Source: an uncultured Paracoccaceae bacterium
GTDB taxonomy: Bacteria; Pseudomonadota; Alphaproteobacteria; Rhodobacterales; Rhodobacteraceae
Assembly: GCA_913054485.1 (NCBI GenBank)
Contig: CAJXHQ010000121.1
Coordinates: forward strand, 1-8,023
Length of the DNA stretch: 8,023 nt
Direction: 5' to 3'
Shown in pieces: positions 1 to 6,279 of the stretch (within the stretch, counting starts at the first letter, position 1; each line of letters opens with the position of its first letter). Made by a program: the position numbers and the translations under genes. The notes under the pieces are model-generated. The model saw only the letters and a list, made by a program, of their open reading frames with translations, ran no database searches and was not told the origin of the DNA.

Positions 1-785
1 AACATCAGCGCCATAACCGGAGCCAGATACAGCATCAGAAGTAGTCCGATCCCCTGGCGTTTTAGTAATATCCAGCCCAGGGAAAAGATGAGCGCGATCA
101 TGCCGGTAGTCGACACCGTTGACGCGATGGCAGCCATCAGGATGAGGTTGTTCCTGTCAAAACGGAAATACCCCGAGGAGATTCTCACCCAAAGGGCTAT
201 TGCCGCCATCATCGCAAAGGCCGCAGGCTCCCACATGAAGCCGTGGTTCTGGTTCAAGCGCTCGGGCGAGAACGTATAGAAGAACCAATTGGCACGCGGC
301 CAGCCGCTGGTCAGAACCCCATCCACCACGGTGCCGCCAAAAAACCGGAAGACGGCGGGGGTGGCTTCAAAGGCAAATCTGAACAGTGGCGGGGCAAGCA
401 GCCCGGCAGCATACAGGACGACCGCGCAAAGTGACAGGCGGGTGATCCACCTGACCATGCGCTCGAGGGGCTCGCGCACTGTCATCAGTACAAAAATGGC
501 TAGCATGATACGGATGAAATGGCCTGCCCAGGTCATATAGCTGACTTGGTGCCCGGCCGCCGCGAGATAGGAGAGCCAAAGCAGAGTGACCAGAATGTAG
601 GCCATCGCCGCCTTGATGATCCGGCCGCCGCGCACTATCCAGACAGCCAGCGCAAATGCAGTGGATGCAAGCAGAAAGACTTCGGAAAAATTCACCAAAG
701 CAGCCCTGCTCGAAACGAAAAGGGTGAGCAGGATCAACATGTCGTCGAGGTCCAAGAAGGGGCGTTTTTCACTACTTGAGGACAA
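1..785 (-). CDS. Wzy-like polysaccharide (O-antigen/capsule) polymerase, N-terminal part
   Basis: Partial gene: 261 codons are present and the C-terminus lies beyond the left edge. The product is a polytopic inner-membrane protein with hydrophobic stretches near residues 36-52, 59-77, 89-102, 117-131, 187-201 and 213-261. A polar segment at about 140-186 contains the motif RLNQNHGFMWEP (176-187), reminiscent of the large periplasmic loop of Wzy/O-antigen ligase proteins. Such enzymes polymerise lipid-linked repeat units on the periplasmic side. I chose a TTG start because GGAGAG lies 7 nt upstream (793-798) and the residues after it (SEKRPFLDLDDM) read as normal coding sequence. An ATG at 740 in the same frame is the alternative but has little ribosome-binding sequence. 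With the TTG start the gene overlaps the sulfotransferase end by 14 nt, suggesting translational coupling. An O-antigen ligase role cannot be excluded from this part alone. The frame is certain; the function is inferred from topology, motif and context. Confidence 0.8.
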   Translation of the reverse strand, partial: MSSSSEKRPFLDLDDMLILLTLFVSSRAALVNFSEVFLLASTAFALAVWIVRGGRIIKAAMAYILVTLLWLSYLAAAGHQVSYMTWAGHFIRIMLAIFVLMTVREPLERMVRWITRLSLCAVVLYAAGLLAPPLFRFAFEATPAVFRFFGGTVVDGVLTSGWPRANWFFYTFSPERLNQNHGFMWEPAAFAMMAAIALWVRISSGYFRFDRNNLILMAAIASTVSTTGMIALIFSLGWILLKRQGIGLLLMLYLAPVMALM

Positions 786-1734
786 AGATCTTCTCTCCAC
801 GCAGGGCTTTCCTCAGCTTTTCTTTCCGAATTGGGTAGTCAAAGAATGCATATAGCGGAGCGAACAGAATGGATAGGAAGTCCTGCGGCAATCCCCGCAA
901 GGTCAGCGGCGCTTGCGAAAGCCCCTGAAGCATCTCCGCGTGGCTGTAACCCATCGGCTCCAGCCTGCAGGGGCCGAGCCAGTTGAGATACTTGCGCATC
1001 CATCTCCGGCGCGCGGGGTTGAGTGCTGTGTCGCGCCAATGCGGGCTGCGGCGGCGCACCTTGCCATGGTCTCCGAACCGTTTCGGGTCACCCATGCGTC
1101 CTGAAAGCTCAGGTGAGTTCTCTTGGGCTGCGAGCGGGCCAGGTTCCAGTCCCAGCCACGCGAACAAACTGTCCAGCAGCGTGTCGGGATACTCCACCAG
1201 GTCTTCATACTTTAAACGGAAACACCGGTCGCCAAGCAGGTCCGAAGCTCTCAGAAGACCGTCAACTCCTGCGTAGAGATCAACCTCCTGCCGATGGGCT
1301 GCCCACCTGCCGCCGCCCCAGGTGTCGTTCATGGACCGAACAACGGAAAGCGGGTCGCGCCATAGGATGATGAACCGGGCATCTGGGAAACAGCGTATCA
1401 GGTCCTCCGCAACCAAGGCGTACCGGGGGGTTTTATCCAGAAAATAGGTTTTTTCGGGACCCGTTGCACGGGAGTACAGCCCGGTCGCAAAATCCCGAAC
1501 CGCCGCGTCCCAGTCCCCTTGCTGGCCGGGCAACCCGCCGCAAAAATCTTCCAGGGCACGGGACAGAACTGTTTGGTCATGAACCCCGGCAATCATCCCA
1601 GGCTGGGAGGCCAGCAGTAGCGGCAGCAATATCCACGGCTCGTCGGTGGAAGCGATTTCGCGGTGCCCCATGAGTTTGCGCTGCAGGAGCGTGGATCCGG
1701 ATCGGGGAAGGGACAGAAGAAAAATAGGGGTCAT
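772..1734 (-). CDS. PAPS-dependent sulfotransferase, intact (320 aa)
   Basis: Predicted cytoplasmic sulfotransferase that would move sulfate from PAPS (3'-phosphoadenylylsulfate) to an acceptor, here presumably a sugar of the locus polysaccharide. Visible motifs are the 5'-phosphosulfate-binding loop LPRSGSTLLQRK (residues 9-20), DKTPRY (100-105), the 3'-phosphate-binding segment RDPLSVVRSM (126-135) and KYEDLVEYP (175-183). The length of 320 residues is normal for the Sulfotransfer_3-like group. The reading frame stays open far upstream, to about 2679, but that part lies inside the flippase gene in another frame. The ATG at 1734 places the PAPS loop at the N-terminus, where the family has it, and leaves 8 nt after the flippase stop. 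The C-terminal 40 residues (KEKLRKALRGEK) are basic. The acceptor cannot be told from sequence. It differs clearly from the other sulfotransferase in this window (about 3056-3774), so the two are not recent duplicates. Confidence 0.9.
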   Translation of the reverse strand: MTPIFLLSLPRSGSTLLQRKLMGHREIASTDEPWILLPLLLASQPGMIAGVHDQTVLSRALEDFCGGLPGQQGDWDAAVRDFATGLYSRATGPEKTYFLDKTPRYALVAEDLIRCFPDARFIILWRDPLSVVRSMNDTWGGGRWAAHRQEVDLYAGVDGLLRASDLLGDRCFRLKYEDLVEYPDTLLDSLFAWLGLEPGPLAAQENSPELSGRMGDPKRFGDHGKVRRRSPHWRDTALNPARRRWMRKYLNWLGPCRLEPMGYSHAEMLQGLSQAPLTLRGLPQDFLSILFAPLYAFFDYPIRKEKLRKALRGEKIFVLK

Positions 1735-1742
1735 AGAGAAAC

Positions 1743-3059
1743 TTAACCTAGAGGCGCAGGCGACGGAATTCTTGCCTGGATGCGGATGCCATGGTGCCTG
1801 CGGACCAGCAGGTTGGGAGCCAAAGCTGCAGCAAGACCAAAAAGTGCAACGGCGGCGGCAGCCCCTGCCACACCGAACCACCAGAACAGAGCCGGCGCCA
1901 GGATGATCTGAAACAGAGCCGCGGCAATAGTTACCCGCAAGGCTATATTGGCTTGATCGGTAAGGCGCAGAATCAGCATTCCCTGGCCAAAAAATGCCAG
2001 ACAGGCCTGCCCTGCCAGCAGCAGCGCGACAGGCCAGAATGTGCCGGCGCTGCTTTGGTCGAACACACCGGTGAAAATCCAGTCGCGCAGAAGGATCAGC
2101 ACGAAGCTGATGGTCAGGATCGTGCCAAAGCTCATGGTTGCGATATTGCGCAGCCTGACTTCTGTCTCTTCCAGACTTCTCTCGTGCCAGGCCTTCGAAA
2201 CGATCGGGGAGACAAGGGTTCTCGCCGCCAATAGCACAACGACTAGCGGCATGATCAGACGGAAGGAAAGCCCGAAAGCAACGGTCTGGGCGTCGGTCCC
2301 CAGAAAGGCGATGACCCAGAAGGGAAACTGTGTGCTGACCATGGCAATGGCGTTCATTGCAGACGAGGCCGCAAGATCCGCAAAGCTGATCTCTTGCCCG
2401 CGGCGGGACCCAAACCGCGGCGCTGCCCAGCCCATCGTGCGGTGAATCTGGACTTGCGACAGGATGATCGATACGGCCAGACCGCAAAAATAGGCCTTTG
2501 CCAGCCCTCCGGTGCTGATTGTTCCGGTTCCGGCCACCTGAAAGAAAACATGGACCAGCGTAACTGCATTTGAAGCCGCTCCAAGAGACAGGATCGAACT
2601 GGACTTGCGGTTGAGTCCAAGCAGAACCGACGACTGGAACACCTGCAGAGAGGCCATGAAAATCCAGGCCGTCTCCCATAGAACAGGGATGCCGAGACTG
2701 GCTTCGATGGCCTGCTGCGGGACCAAGTAGGCGGCAATTGCGCTGCAGGCCAGAAGTCCCAGCCAGGCGGTCAGGAATCGTCCGGAAAGATCGGCGTAGT
2801 CCCGGCGCGTGTTTTTGCTTCCTGCGGCTTCCCGCCCCAGCAGCTTGACCAGGGGCACGTCAAAGCCCAGCACGCCGACCCGTCCGGAGTTGAGCGTGAT
2901 CGAGGTCAGGAGCAATGCAGAAGACAAAGCCTCTTCGGCCATGCCGCGGCTCATCAGTACTACGATGAGAATACCGAAAACGGCTTGGCTGGCACGCAAA
3001 ATAACGAGGCCACCAGCTCGTGAGCCAGCTTTCACCAAATTCGAAAGCCTTAACATCAC
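1743..3059 (-). CDS. Wzx-like polysaccharide flippase (MOP superfamily), 438 aa
   Basis: Predicted inner-membrane translocase that flips undecaprenyl-linked repeat units from cytoplasm to periplasm. The protein is hydrophobic along its length, with about twelve segments broken by short polar loops; the first clear one is near residues 18-36 after a basic start (RLSNLVKAGSRAGG), as is typical of Wzx/RfbX proteins. The length fits the usual 400-500 residues. No catalytic motif is expected in this family, so the call rests on topology, length and context between glycosyltransferase, sulfotransferase and polymerase genes. The start is GTG at 3059 or ATG at 3056 (sequence GTGATG). The GTG shares a 4-nt GTGA overlap with the upstream sulfotransferase stop, and a purine-rich AAGGCAGGG precedes it. 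Because the upstream gene is frameshifted, ribosomes may not reach that stop in the correct frame, which could weaken coupled translation of this gene. Confidence 0.88.
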   Translation of the reverse strand: MMLRLSNLVKAGSRAGGLVILRASQAVFGILIVVLMSRGMAEEALSSALLLTSITLNSGRVGVLGFDVPLVKLLGREAAGSKNTRRDYADLSGRFLTAWLGLLACSAIAAYLVPQQAIEASLGIPVLWETAWIFMASLQVFQSSVLLGLNRKSSSILSLGAASNAVTLVHVFFQVAGTGTISTGGLAKAYFCGLAVSIILSQVQIHRTMGWAAPRFGSRRGQEISFADLAASSAMNAIAMVSTQFPFWVIAFLGTDAQTVAFGLSFRLIMPLVVVLLAARTLVSPIVSKAWHERSLEETEVRLRNIATMSFGTILTISFVLILLRDWIFTGVFDQSSAGTFWPVALLLAGQACLAFFGQGMLILRLTDQANIALRVTIAAALFQIILAPALFWWFGVAGAAAAVALFGLAAALAPNLLVRRHHGIRIQARIPSPAPLG

Positions 3060-3774
3060 TTCGCCCTGCCTTGACGGTCCAGCGATTTGGCTTCTCTCTC
3101 CTTGATATACTCATACAGCAGATAGTCAGTGGTGTTTTCACTGCGAAATTCGGCCAATAGCCCCTCATCCAAAAGTTGCTCCGAAGGCTTGTTAGACCGG
3201 TTGCTTACAGGAATATCGAGACGCGGCTTGCCAGCATCCTTTGCAATCCAATCCAGGCCTTGCTGCAGGTTCTCAAGAGTCCCTGTATAGTAGTAACGAT
3301 CTACGACGGCAGCTAACGTCTCGGCGCGGACTGGAAACCTTTCCGAGAGATAATTGGGGCGTTCAAAAACGAACTCTGACAGGGGTTTTGATGTCCGATG
3401 GTGCTTTTTCTCATACTGATAAAGCGAAATTTTTGTATGCAGAGGATCTCGAACAAACGTAAAAACCCGAAATCTTGGATCGGTGAAGATGGTTGGATAT
3501 CTCTGATCCAAAAAGATCGGATCGTGATCGAAGTGACCGCACAGAATGTGATGGAGTGCAGATGCTCCAGCGGGATGGGTTTAGCCGTAGTTGTGTTCCA
3601 TCCGTGACGGTAATCGAACACCGGATGAAACCAGGTCGAAAGTGCCTTTACCATGCTCGTGCCGCCGCACTTAGGGACATGATGGAATACGTAGATCGGA
3701 TCGGCTTTGGAACCTGGCTTGGCAAACCGATACAGCAGGCGATTCAAGACGAGCTTGGGGCTGATTGTAAACAC
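3056..3774 (-). pseudogene. Sulfotransferase family 2-like gene, frameshifted by an apparent TG duplication
   Basis: Two overlapping frames together encode one sulfotransferase of about 238 residues. The first starts at GTG 3774, with GAGG 9 nt upstream (3784-3787), and carries the PAPS-binding loop HHVPKCGGTSM at residues 31-41. After HLHSITF (71-77) the natural continuation, CGHFDHDPIFL, is in another frame, which then gives RDP of the 3'-phosphate site (FTFVRDPLHTKISLYQY) and runs to TGA at 3056. The switch is at minus-strand TTC-TGTG-CGG (3540-3543). Removing one TG restores I-T-F-C-G-H-F-D, matching the CGHF-type signature of this family. Without a shift, translation ends at 3313 after 153 residues and the product lacks the 3'-phosphate site. 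The gene is AT-rich in places: 3421-3480 has 22 G/C of 60, against 36 of 60 for 7561-7620 in fcl. A sequencing error is the main alternative to a real lesion. Intact, it would sulfate a glycan in the cytoplasm. Confidence 0.85.
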
Positions 3775-3797
3775 AATAAGATGCCTCTCTTTTTGTC

Positions 3798-4721
3798 TTA
3801 GCCCGAACGCAGCATTTGATACTCGTCCAGCATCGATCCAAAGGAAACCCGCGATAAAGACCGCCGGCGGGTGGTCATCTTCCAGACGCGGTCCCGCCGG
3901 TCATAGGCGATGGCAGGTGCCTTGGCAGAGATCACCAGGCGTGTGGCGCTGCGCGCGGCGAGGCCCTTGCCTGCCACCCAGGTCCAGATCGCGGAGGGAG
4001 CCGGCTTGTCCTTGCAGATGGCCTCGACCTCAGCCTGATAGCGGTCCTCGGCCGAGGAGGAGCGCTGCAGCCCGGGCCGTTCACGGAAGGCGGCAAGCGG
4101 CACGTCCACAGGCACCAGGTCGGCGTGCTGGGCAAACCGGGTCCACAGATCGAAATCGGCAGCCAGGGAATAGGATATGTCCAGACCTCCGGTTTTCTCC
4201 CAAAGGCTGCGCCGCCAGAACATGCTTTCCTGCTGCAGGTAGGCGCCGTGTTCCTTCTGGAACCAGCCGTTGGCGATGAACCGGCGCGGGTAGGCGGGCA
4301 GTTTGGTATGCACCCGGGTCAGCTGGCCGCTGTCAGACAGGAAACCGGGGCTGCCGGTGATCCAATCGACTTGCGGAAAGCGCGAAAAAACCTCGCGCAC
4401 CACCTTAAACGTCCAGGGCATCAGGATGTCATCCGCATTGATCCACGCCAGGATATCGCCCGTGGCATGCTCAAACCCCTTCTGGATCGCATGATACTGG
4501 CCGTCATCCGGCTCGGATATCATTACGTCGATCCTGTCGCCGAAGCTCCGCGCGATCTCTGCAGTGCGATCCGTTGAAGCGCCGTCGATGAAAACATACT
4601 GATCACCGGGTGCCTTCTGATCCAGAACGGACCTAATTGTCTCGCCGACAAGGTCTTCCATGTTCCAGGCAGCCGTGACGACAGAGATAGAAAGGTCGTT
4701 TTTGTTATCTGTATGCTGCAC
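3798..4721 (-). CDS. Family 2 glycosyltransferase (GT-A fold), 307 aa
   Basis: Predicted cytoplasmic or peripheral-membrane glycosyltransferase adding a sugar from a nucleotide donor to the growing lipid-linked unit. The GT2 signature is complete: SVVTAAWNMEDLVGETIRSV at about residues 13-32, IDGASTDRT at 45-53, EPDDGQYHAIQKG at 70-82, and the metal-binding DxD equivalent WINADDIL at 93-100. These are followed by QQESMFWRRSLWEKTGGLD (163-181) and AADFDLW (187-193), as in WcaA-like enzymes. No transmembrane segment is evident. The start is GTG at 4721 with GAGG 7 nt upstream (4729-4732). It appears to be the first gene of the leftward operon: its upstream neighbour is divergent, and the next gene begins 23 nt after its stop. 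Donor and acceptor sugars cannot be deduced. Confidence 0.93.
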   Translation of the reverse strand: MQHTDNKNDLSISVVTAAWNMEDLVGETIRSVLDQKAPGDQYVFIDGASTDRTAEIARSFGDRIDVMISEPDDGQYHAIQKGFEHATGDILAWINADDILMPWTFKVVREVFSRFPQVDWITGSPGFLSDSGQLTRVHTKLPAYPRRFIANGWFQKEHGAYLQQESMFWRRSLWEKTGGLDISYSLAADFDLWTRFAQHADLVPVDVPLAAFRERPGLQRSSSAEDRYQAEVEAICKDKPAPSAIWTWVAGKGLAARSATRLVISAKAPAIAYDRRDRVWKMTTRRRSLSRVSFGSMLDEYQMLRSG

Positions 4722-4883
4722 AGCTTTTCCTCATGTCTTTCTGCGGTTTCTGCTCCGGGCGCGTTCCCGGCACCGCCGCGGCGAAGTGTTGCACGCCCAG
4801 GCAGGCAAGCGCGCGCAGGTGATATCTTTTGGCAGCTTGTTTCCAGCATTTTCCGGTGAGCAGATCCCACACAGGAGCCACCA
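4722..4883. promoter_or_regulatory. Divergent intergenic region between the glycosyltransferase operon and the spike genes
   Basis: These 162 bases separate two start codons facing away from each other, so promoters for both the leftward polysaccharide genes and the rightward spike genes should lie here. That is inferred from layout. I could not find a convincing -35/-10 pair or a full CtrA-type TTAA-N7-TTAA site. Visible features are a small GC-rich inverted repeat CCGGG-cgcgtt-CCCGG near 4754-4770, the palindrome GCCGCGGC just after it, and good ribosome-binding sequences at each end: GAGG at 4729-4732 (minus) and AGGAG at 4873-4877 (plus). Confidence 0.55.
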
Positions 4884-5147
4884 ATGTCGAACCCGTTTGA
4901 AAACCGCATCGTCCCTTTGAGCGGCCCCGCCCGCGACATCGTCCCGGTTGCACCCGATGATGCGACGCCCCTCGGCTTCATCGCCACGGCACTCTATGTC
5001 GAGACGGCCGGCACATTGACGGTAGAAACCGTTTCGGAAGAGATGCGCAGCTTCTCTGTCGGCGACTTCGCAATTGTTCCGGTGGGCGTCCGGCAGGTGT
5101 ATGCGTCCGGCACTACGGCCAGTGGCATCCACGCGTTCAAGGTCTGA
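4884..5147 (+). CDS. ghsA: GTA/phage spike-base protein, RCAP_rcc01079-like (87 aa)
   Basis: A small, probably all-beta protein that I recognise as similar to the spike-base protein Rcc01079 (GhsA) of R. capsulatus. Characteristic stretches are MSNPF at the start, LSGPARDIVPVAPDD (12-26), ALYVETAGTLTV (36-47) and DFAIVPVGVRQVYASGTTASGIHAF (61-85). In R. capsulatus this protein and its partner form spikes on the head of the gene transfer agent, and these spikes are needed for binding the recipient capsule. The ATG at 4884 has AGGAG 6 nt upstream. The next gene begins 3 nt after this stop, so the two should be co-translated. It sits in opposite orientation to all polysaccharide genes around it. 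The homologue could instead belong to a phage or prophage remnant rather than a working GTA; no capsid or tail gene is in the window. The symbol is given by resemblance. Confidence 0.82.
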   Translation: MSNPFENRIVPLSGPARDIVPVAPDDATPLGFIATALYVETAGTLTVETVSEEMRSFSVGDFAIVPVGVRQVYASGTTASGIHAFKV

Positions 5148-5150
5148 CAG

Positions 5151-6083
5151 ATGCTGGGGTATTCTTTTCAGCACCAGGGACTGCGGAGCCGCATGGGGCG
5201 TCCCGCTTCTGCCGGCCCGGTTCCGCTCGACTTTACGGGGCCATCGCTGCCGCCTGGGGTCATCCTGTCCCGCGCCTCGGCCGGCACAGCGTATAGTGCA
5301 GGCGGTGAAATCACCAGTTTCGGTCCGGATGTGCCCCGCTTCGAGCACCAACCCGTCACCCAAGCCCCGCTGGGCTTGTCTGTTGAGCCTGCGGCAAGCA
5401 ATATCGCGCATTATGCGGTCGCGTCGGACGTCGGCTGGTCGGCACTGTTCACGGCCAATACGCTGTTGTCGCTTGATGCTTTCGGCATCTTCCCTGGCCT
5501 TGAGGTGGCGGGCGGTGGGGCGGTCTGGCATCGGGCGACCACGGTCGGCGGCGGCTGGGCACAGTCCGTCCCGCTCCGCCTGAAACTCTGGTACCAGGCG
5601 GGAACGTCCGGAAGAGTCCGAGCCGGATTGCGCAATCAGACCGCTGGGACTGAAAGCGCCCTTGCCGGACCGGTTGGCGCCCTGAGTGAATCCGGAAACG
5701 TCGCGGGCAGTTTCACTGGCACGGTCAACACGGATTTCGGCGGCGGTATTTTTGCGGTCGAGGCAACCTTCACCCCGAATGCGGATGCGGCGGTCTCCCA
5801 GATCGGGGTCGGGCCCTTCTCTGTGGTTGCCGGGGAAACCGTTGTTGTCCTCGGCGTCCAGCTGGAGGTCGGAAGCAAAGGCACCAGTTTCATCGAATCG
5901 GCAGGAAGCACGGCCGACCGTGCGGCGGACGTGCTTTCGCTCCACCACTGGACCGGCATCTATGACGTTGCCATTTCCTATTCCGACGGCGCGGCAGAAA
6001 CGCGGCCGGTGCAGCCCATCACGCCGGGTTTCGTTCTGACACCGCTCGCGCACAGGAGGGTGACCGGGATTACCCTCACATGA
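5151..6083 (+). CDS. ghsB: GTA/phage head-spike fibre protein, rcc01080-like (310 aa)
   Basis: A Gly/Ser/Thr/Val-rich, predicted beta-sandwich protein of phage-structural type. Residues 38-85 (ILSRASAGTAYSAGGEI, then PRFEHQPVTQAPLGLSVEPA) match the pattern of phage head-spike fibre domains, usually written PRFD-x-DPVT-GxxxGLLIEPA. Residues 86-240 look like a carbohydrate-binding jelly-roll module, closing with VQLEVGSKGTSFIESAGS (236-253) and TADRAADVLSL, also typical of that family. The C-terminal 45 residues (GIYDVAISYSDG onward) form a further small module. There is no signal peptide or membrane segment, as expected of a particle component. It follows the spike-base gene by 3 nt, with AAGG about 10 nt before its ATG. 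By analogy with R. capsulatus GhsB it would contact cell-surface polysaccharide. The fibre-family call is firm; the assignment to GTA rather than prophage is inference from the adjacent base protein. Confidence 0.75.
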   Translation: MLGYSFQHQGLRSRMGRPASAGPVPLDFTGPSLPPGVILSRASAGTAYSAGGEITSFGPDVPRFEHQPVTQAPLGLSVEPAASNIAHYAVASDVGWSALFTANTLLSLDAFGIFPGLEVAGGGAVWHRATTVGGGWAQSVPLRLKLWYQAGTSGRVRAGLRNQTAGTESALAGPVGALSESGNVAGSFTGTVNTDFGGGIFAVEATFTPNADAAVSQIGVGPFSVVAGETVVVLGVQLEVGSKGTSFIESAGSTADRAADVLSLHHWTGIYDVAISYSDGAAETRPVQPITPGFVLTPLAHRRVTGITLT

Positions 6084-6092
6084 ACAGAACGC

Positions 6093-6122
6093 GGTCCGGC
6101 CCGGGCGGTCCGGGCTGCGACC
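6093..6122 (+). terminator. GC-rich stem-loop after the spike genes, candidate terminator
   Basis: Ten bases past the spike-fibre stop codon there is a perfect 6-bp stem, GCCCGG (6099-6104) pairing with CCGGGC (6110-6115), around a 5-base loop. An outer GGTC/GACC pairing (6093-6096 with 6119-6122) extends it across a small internal loop. The position suits transcription termination or mRNA 3'-end protection. No T-run follows on either strand, so intrinsic termination may be weak or absent. Confidence 0.45.
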
Positions 6123-6138
6123 AGGAGGCCGACGCTGA

Positions 6139-6252
6139 ATGATTTCGAGCTTCATCTTTAAGCCCCGCATCCCCGGTCCTCCGACGGAAGAAGTTCTCCC
6201 AATGCGGCTGATACACTCGTTGATTTCCGTTCCCGAGAGTGCTGGCAATTGA
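6139..6252 (+). CDS. Possible small protein (37 aa), unrecognised
   Basis: This short open frame starts with ATG and has a perfect AGGAGG 10 nt upstream (6123-6128). It encodes MISSFIFKPRIPG, a PGPP turn, then PTEEVLPMRLIHSLISV and PESAGN, ending in TGA. It lies 55 nt downstream of the spike-fibre gene on the same strand and converges on the WecG-type gene, 27 nt from its stop. I do not recognise it. The strong ribosome-binding sequence and sensible amphipathic composition are in its favour. Its short length and the hairpin between it and the spike genes are against it. The minus strand is also open across this stretch, so openness alone proves nothing. Confidence 0.35.
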   Translation: MISSFIFKPRIPGPPTEEVLPMRLIHSLISVPESAGN

Positions 6253-6279
6253 AATACAAGCGCATGTTCCACCACTGGT

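Noticed and set aside
367..579. Minus-strand 70-codon frame within the polymerase gene
   Set aside because: The translation is Arg/Pro/His/Cys-rich, while the other minus-strand frame gives a continuous hydrophobic polymerase across 1-785.
693..740. Apparent frameshift near the start of the polymerase gene at a T-run
   Set aside because: On recounting, the run on the minus strand is four T, not five. The frame is then continuous from 785 to the window edge with no shift.
1735..2679. Upstream extension of the intact sulfotransferase frame (315 codons before the PAPS loop)
   Set aside because: The stretch lies wholly within the flippase gene in another frame, has no recognisable domain, and the family places its PAPS loop at the N-terminus. 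ATG 1734 is the better start.
4754..4790. GC-rich inverted repeats as a terminator or operator
   Set aside because: The stems are only 5-8 bases, no T-run follows, and short GC palindromes are common in this base composition. Noted only within the intergenic description.
4731..6275. Long minus-strand open frame (514 codons) opposite the spike genes
   Set aside because: It is rich in Arg, Gly, Asp and Pro with no recognisable domain, typical of the antisense shadow of a GC-rich gene. The plus-strand frames match known spike families and have good ribosome-binding sequences.
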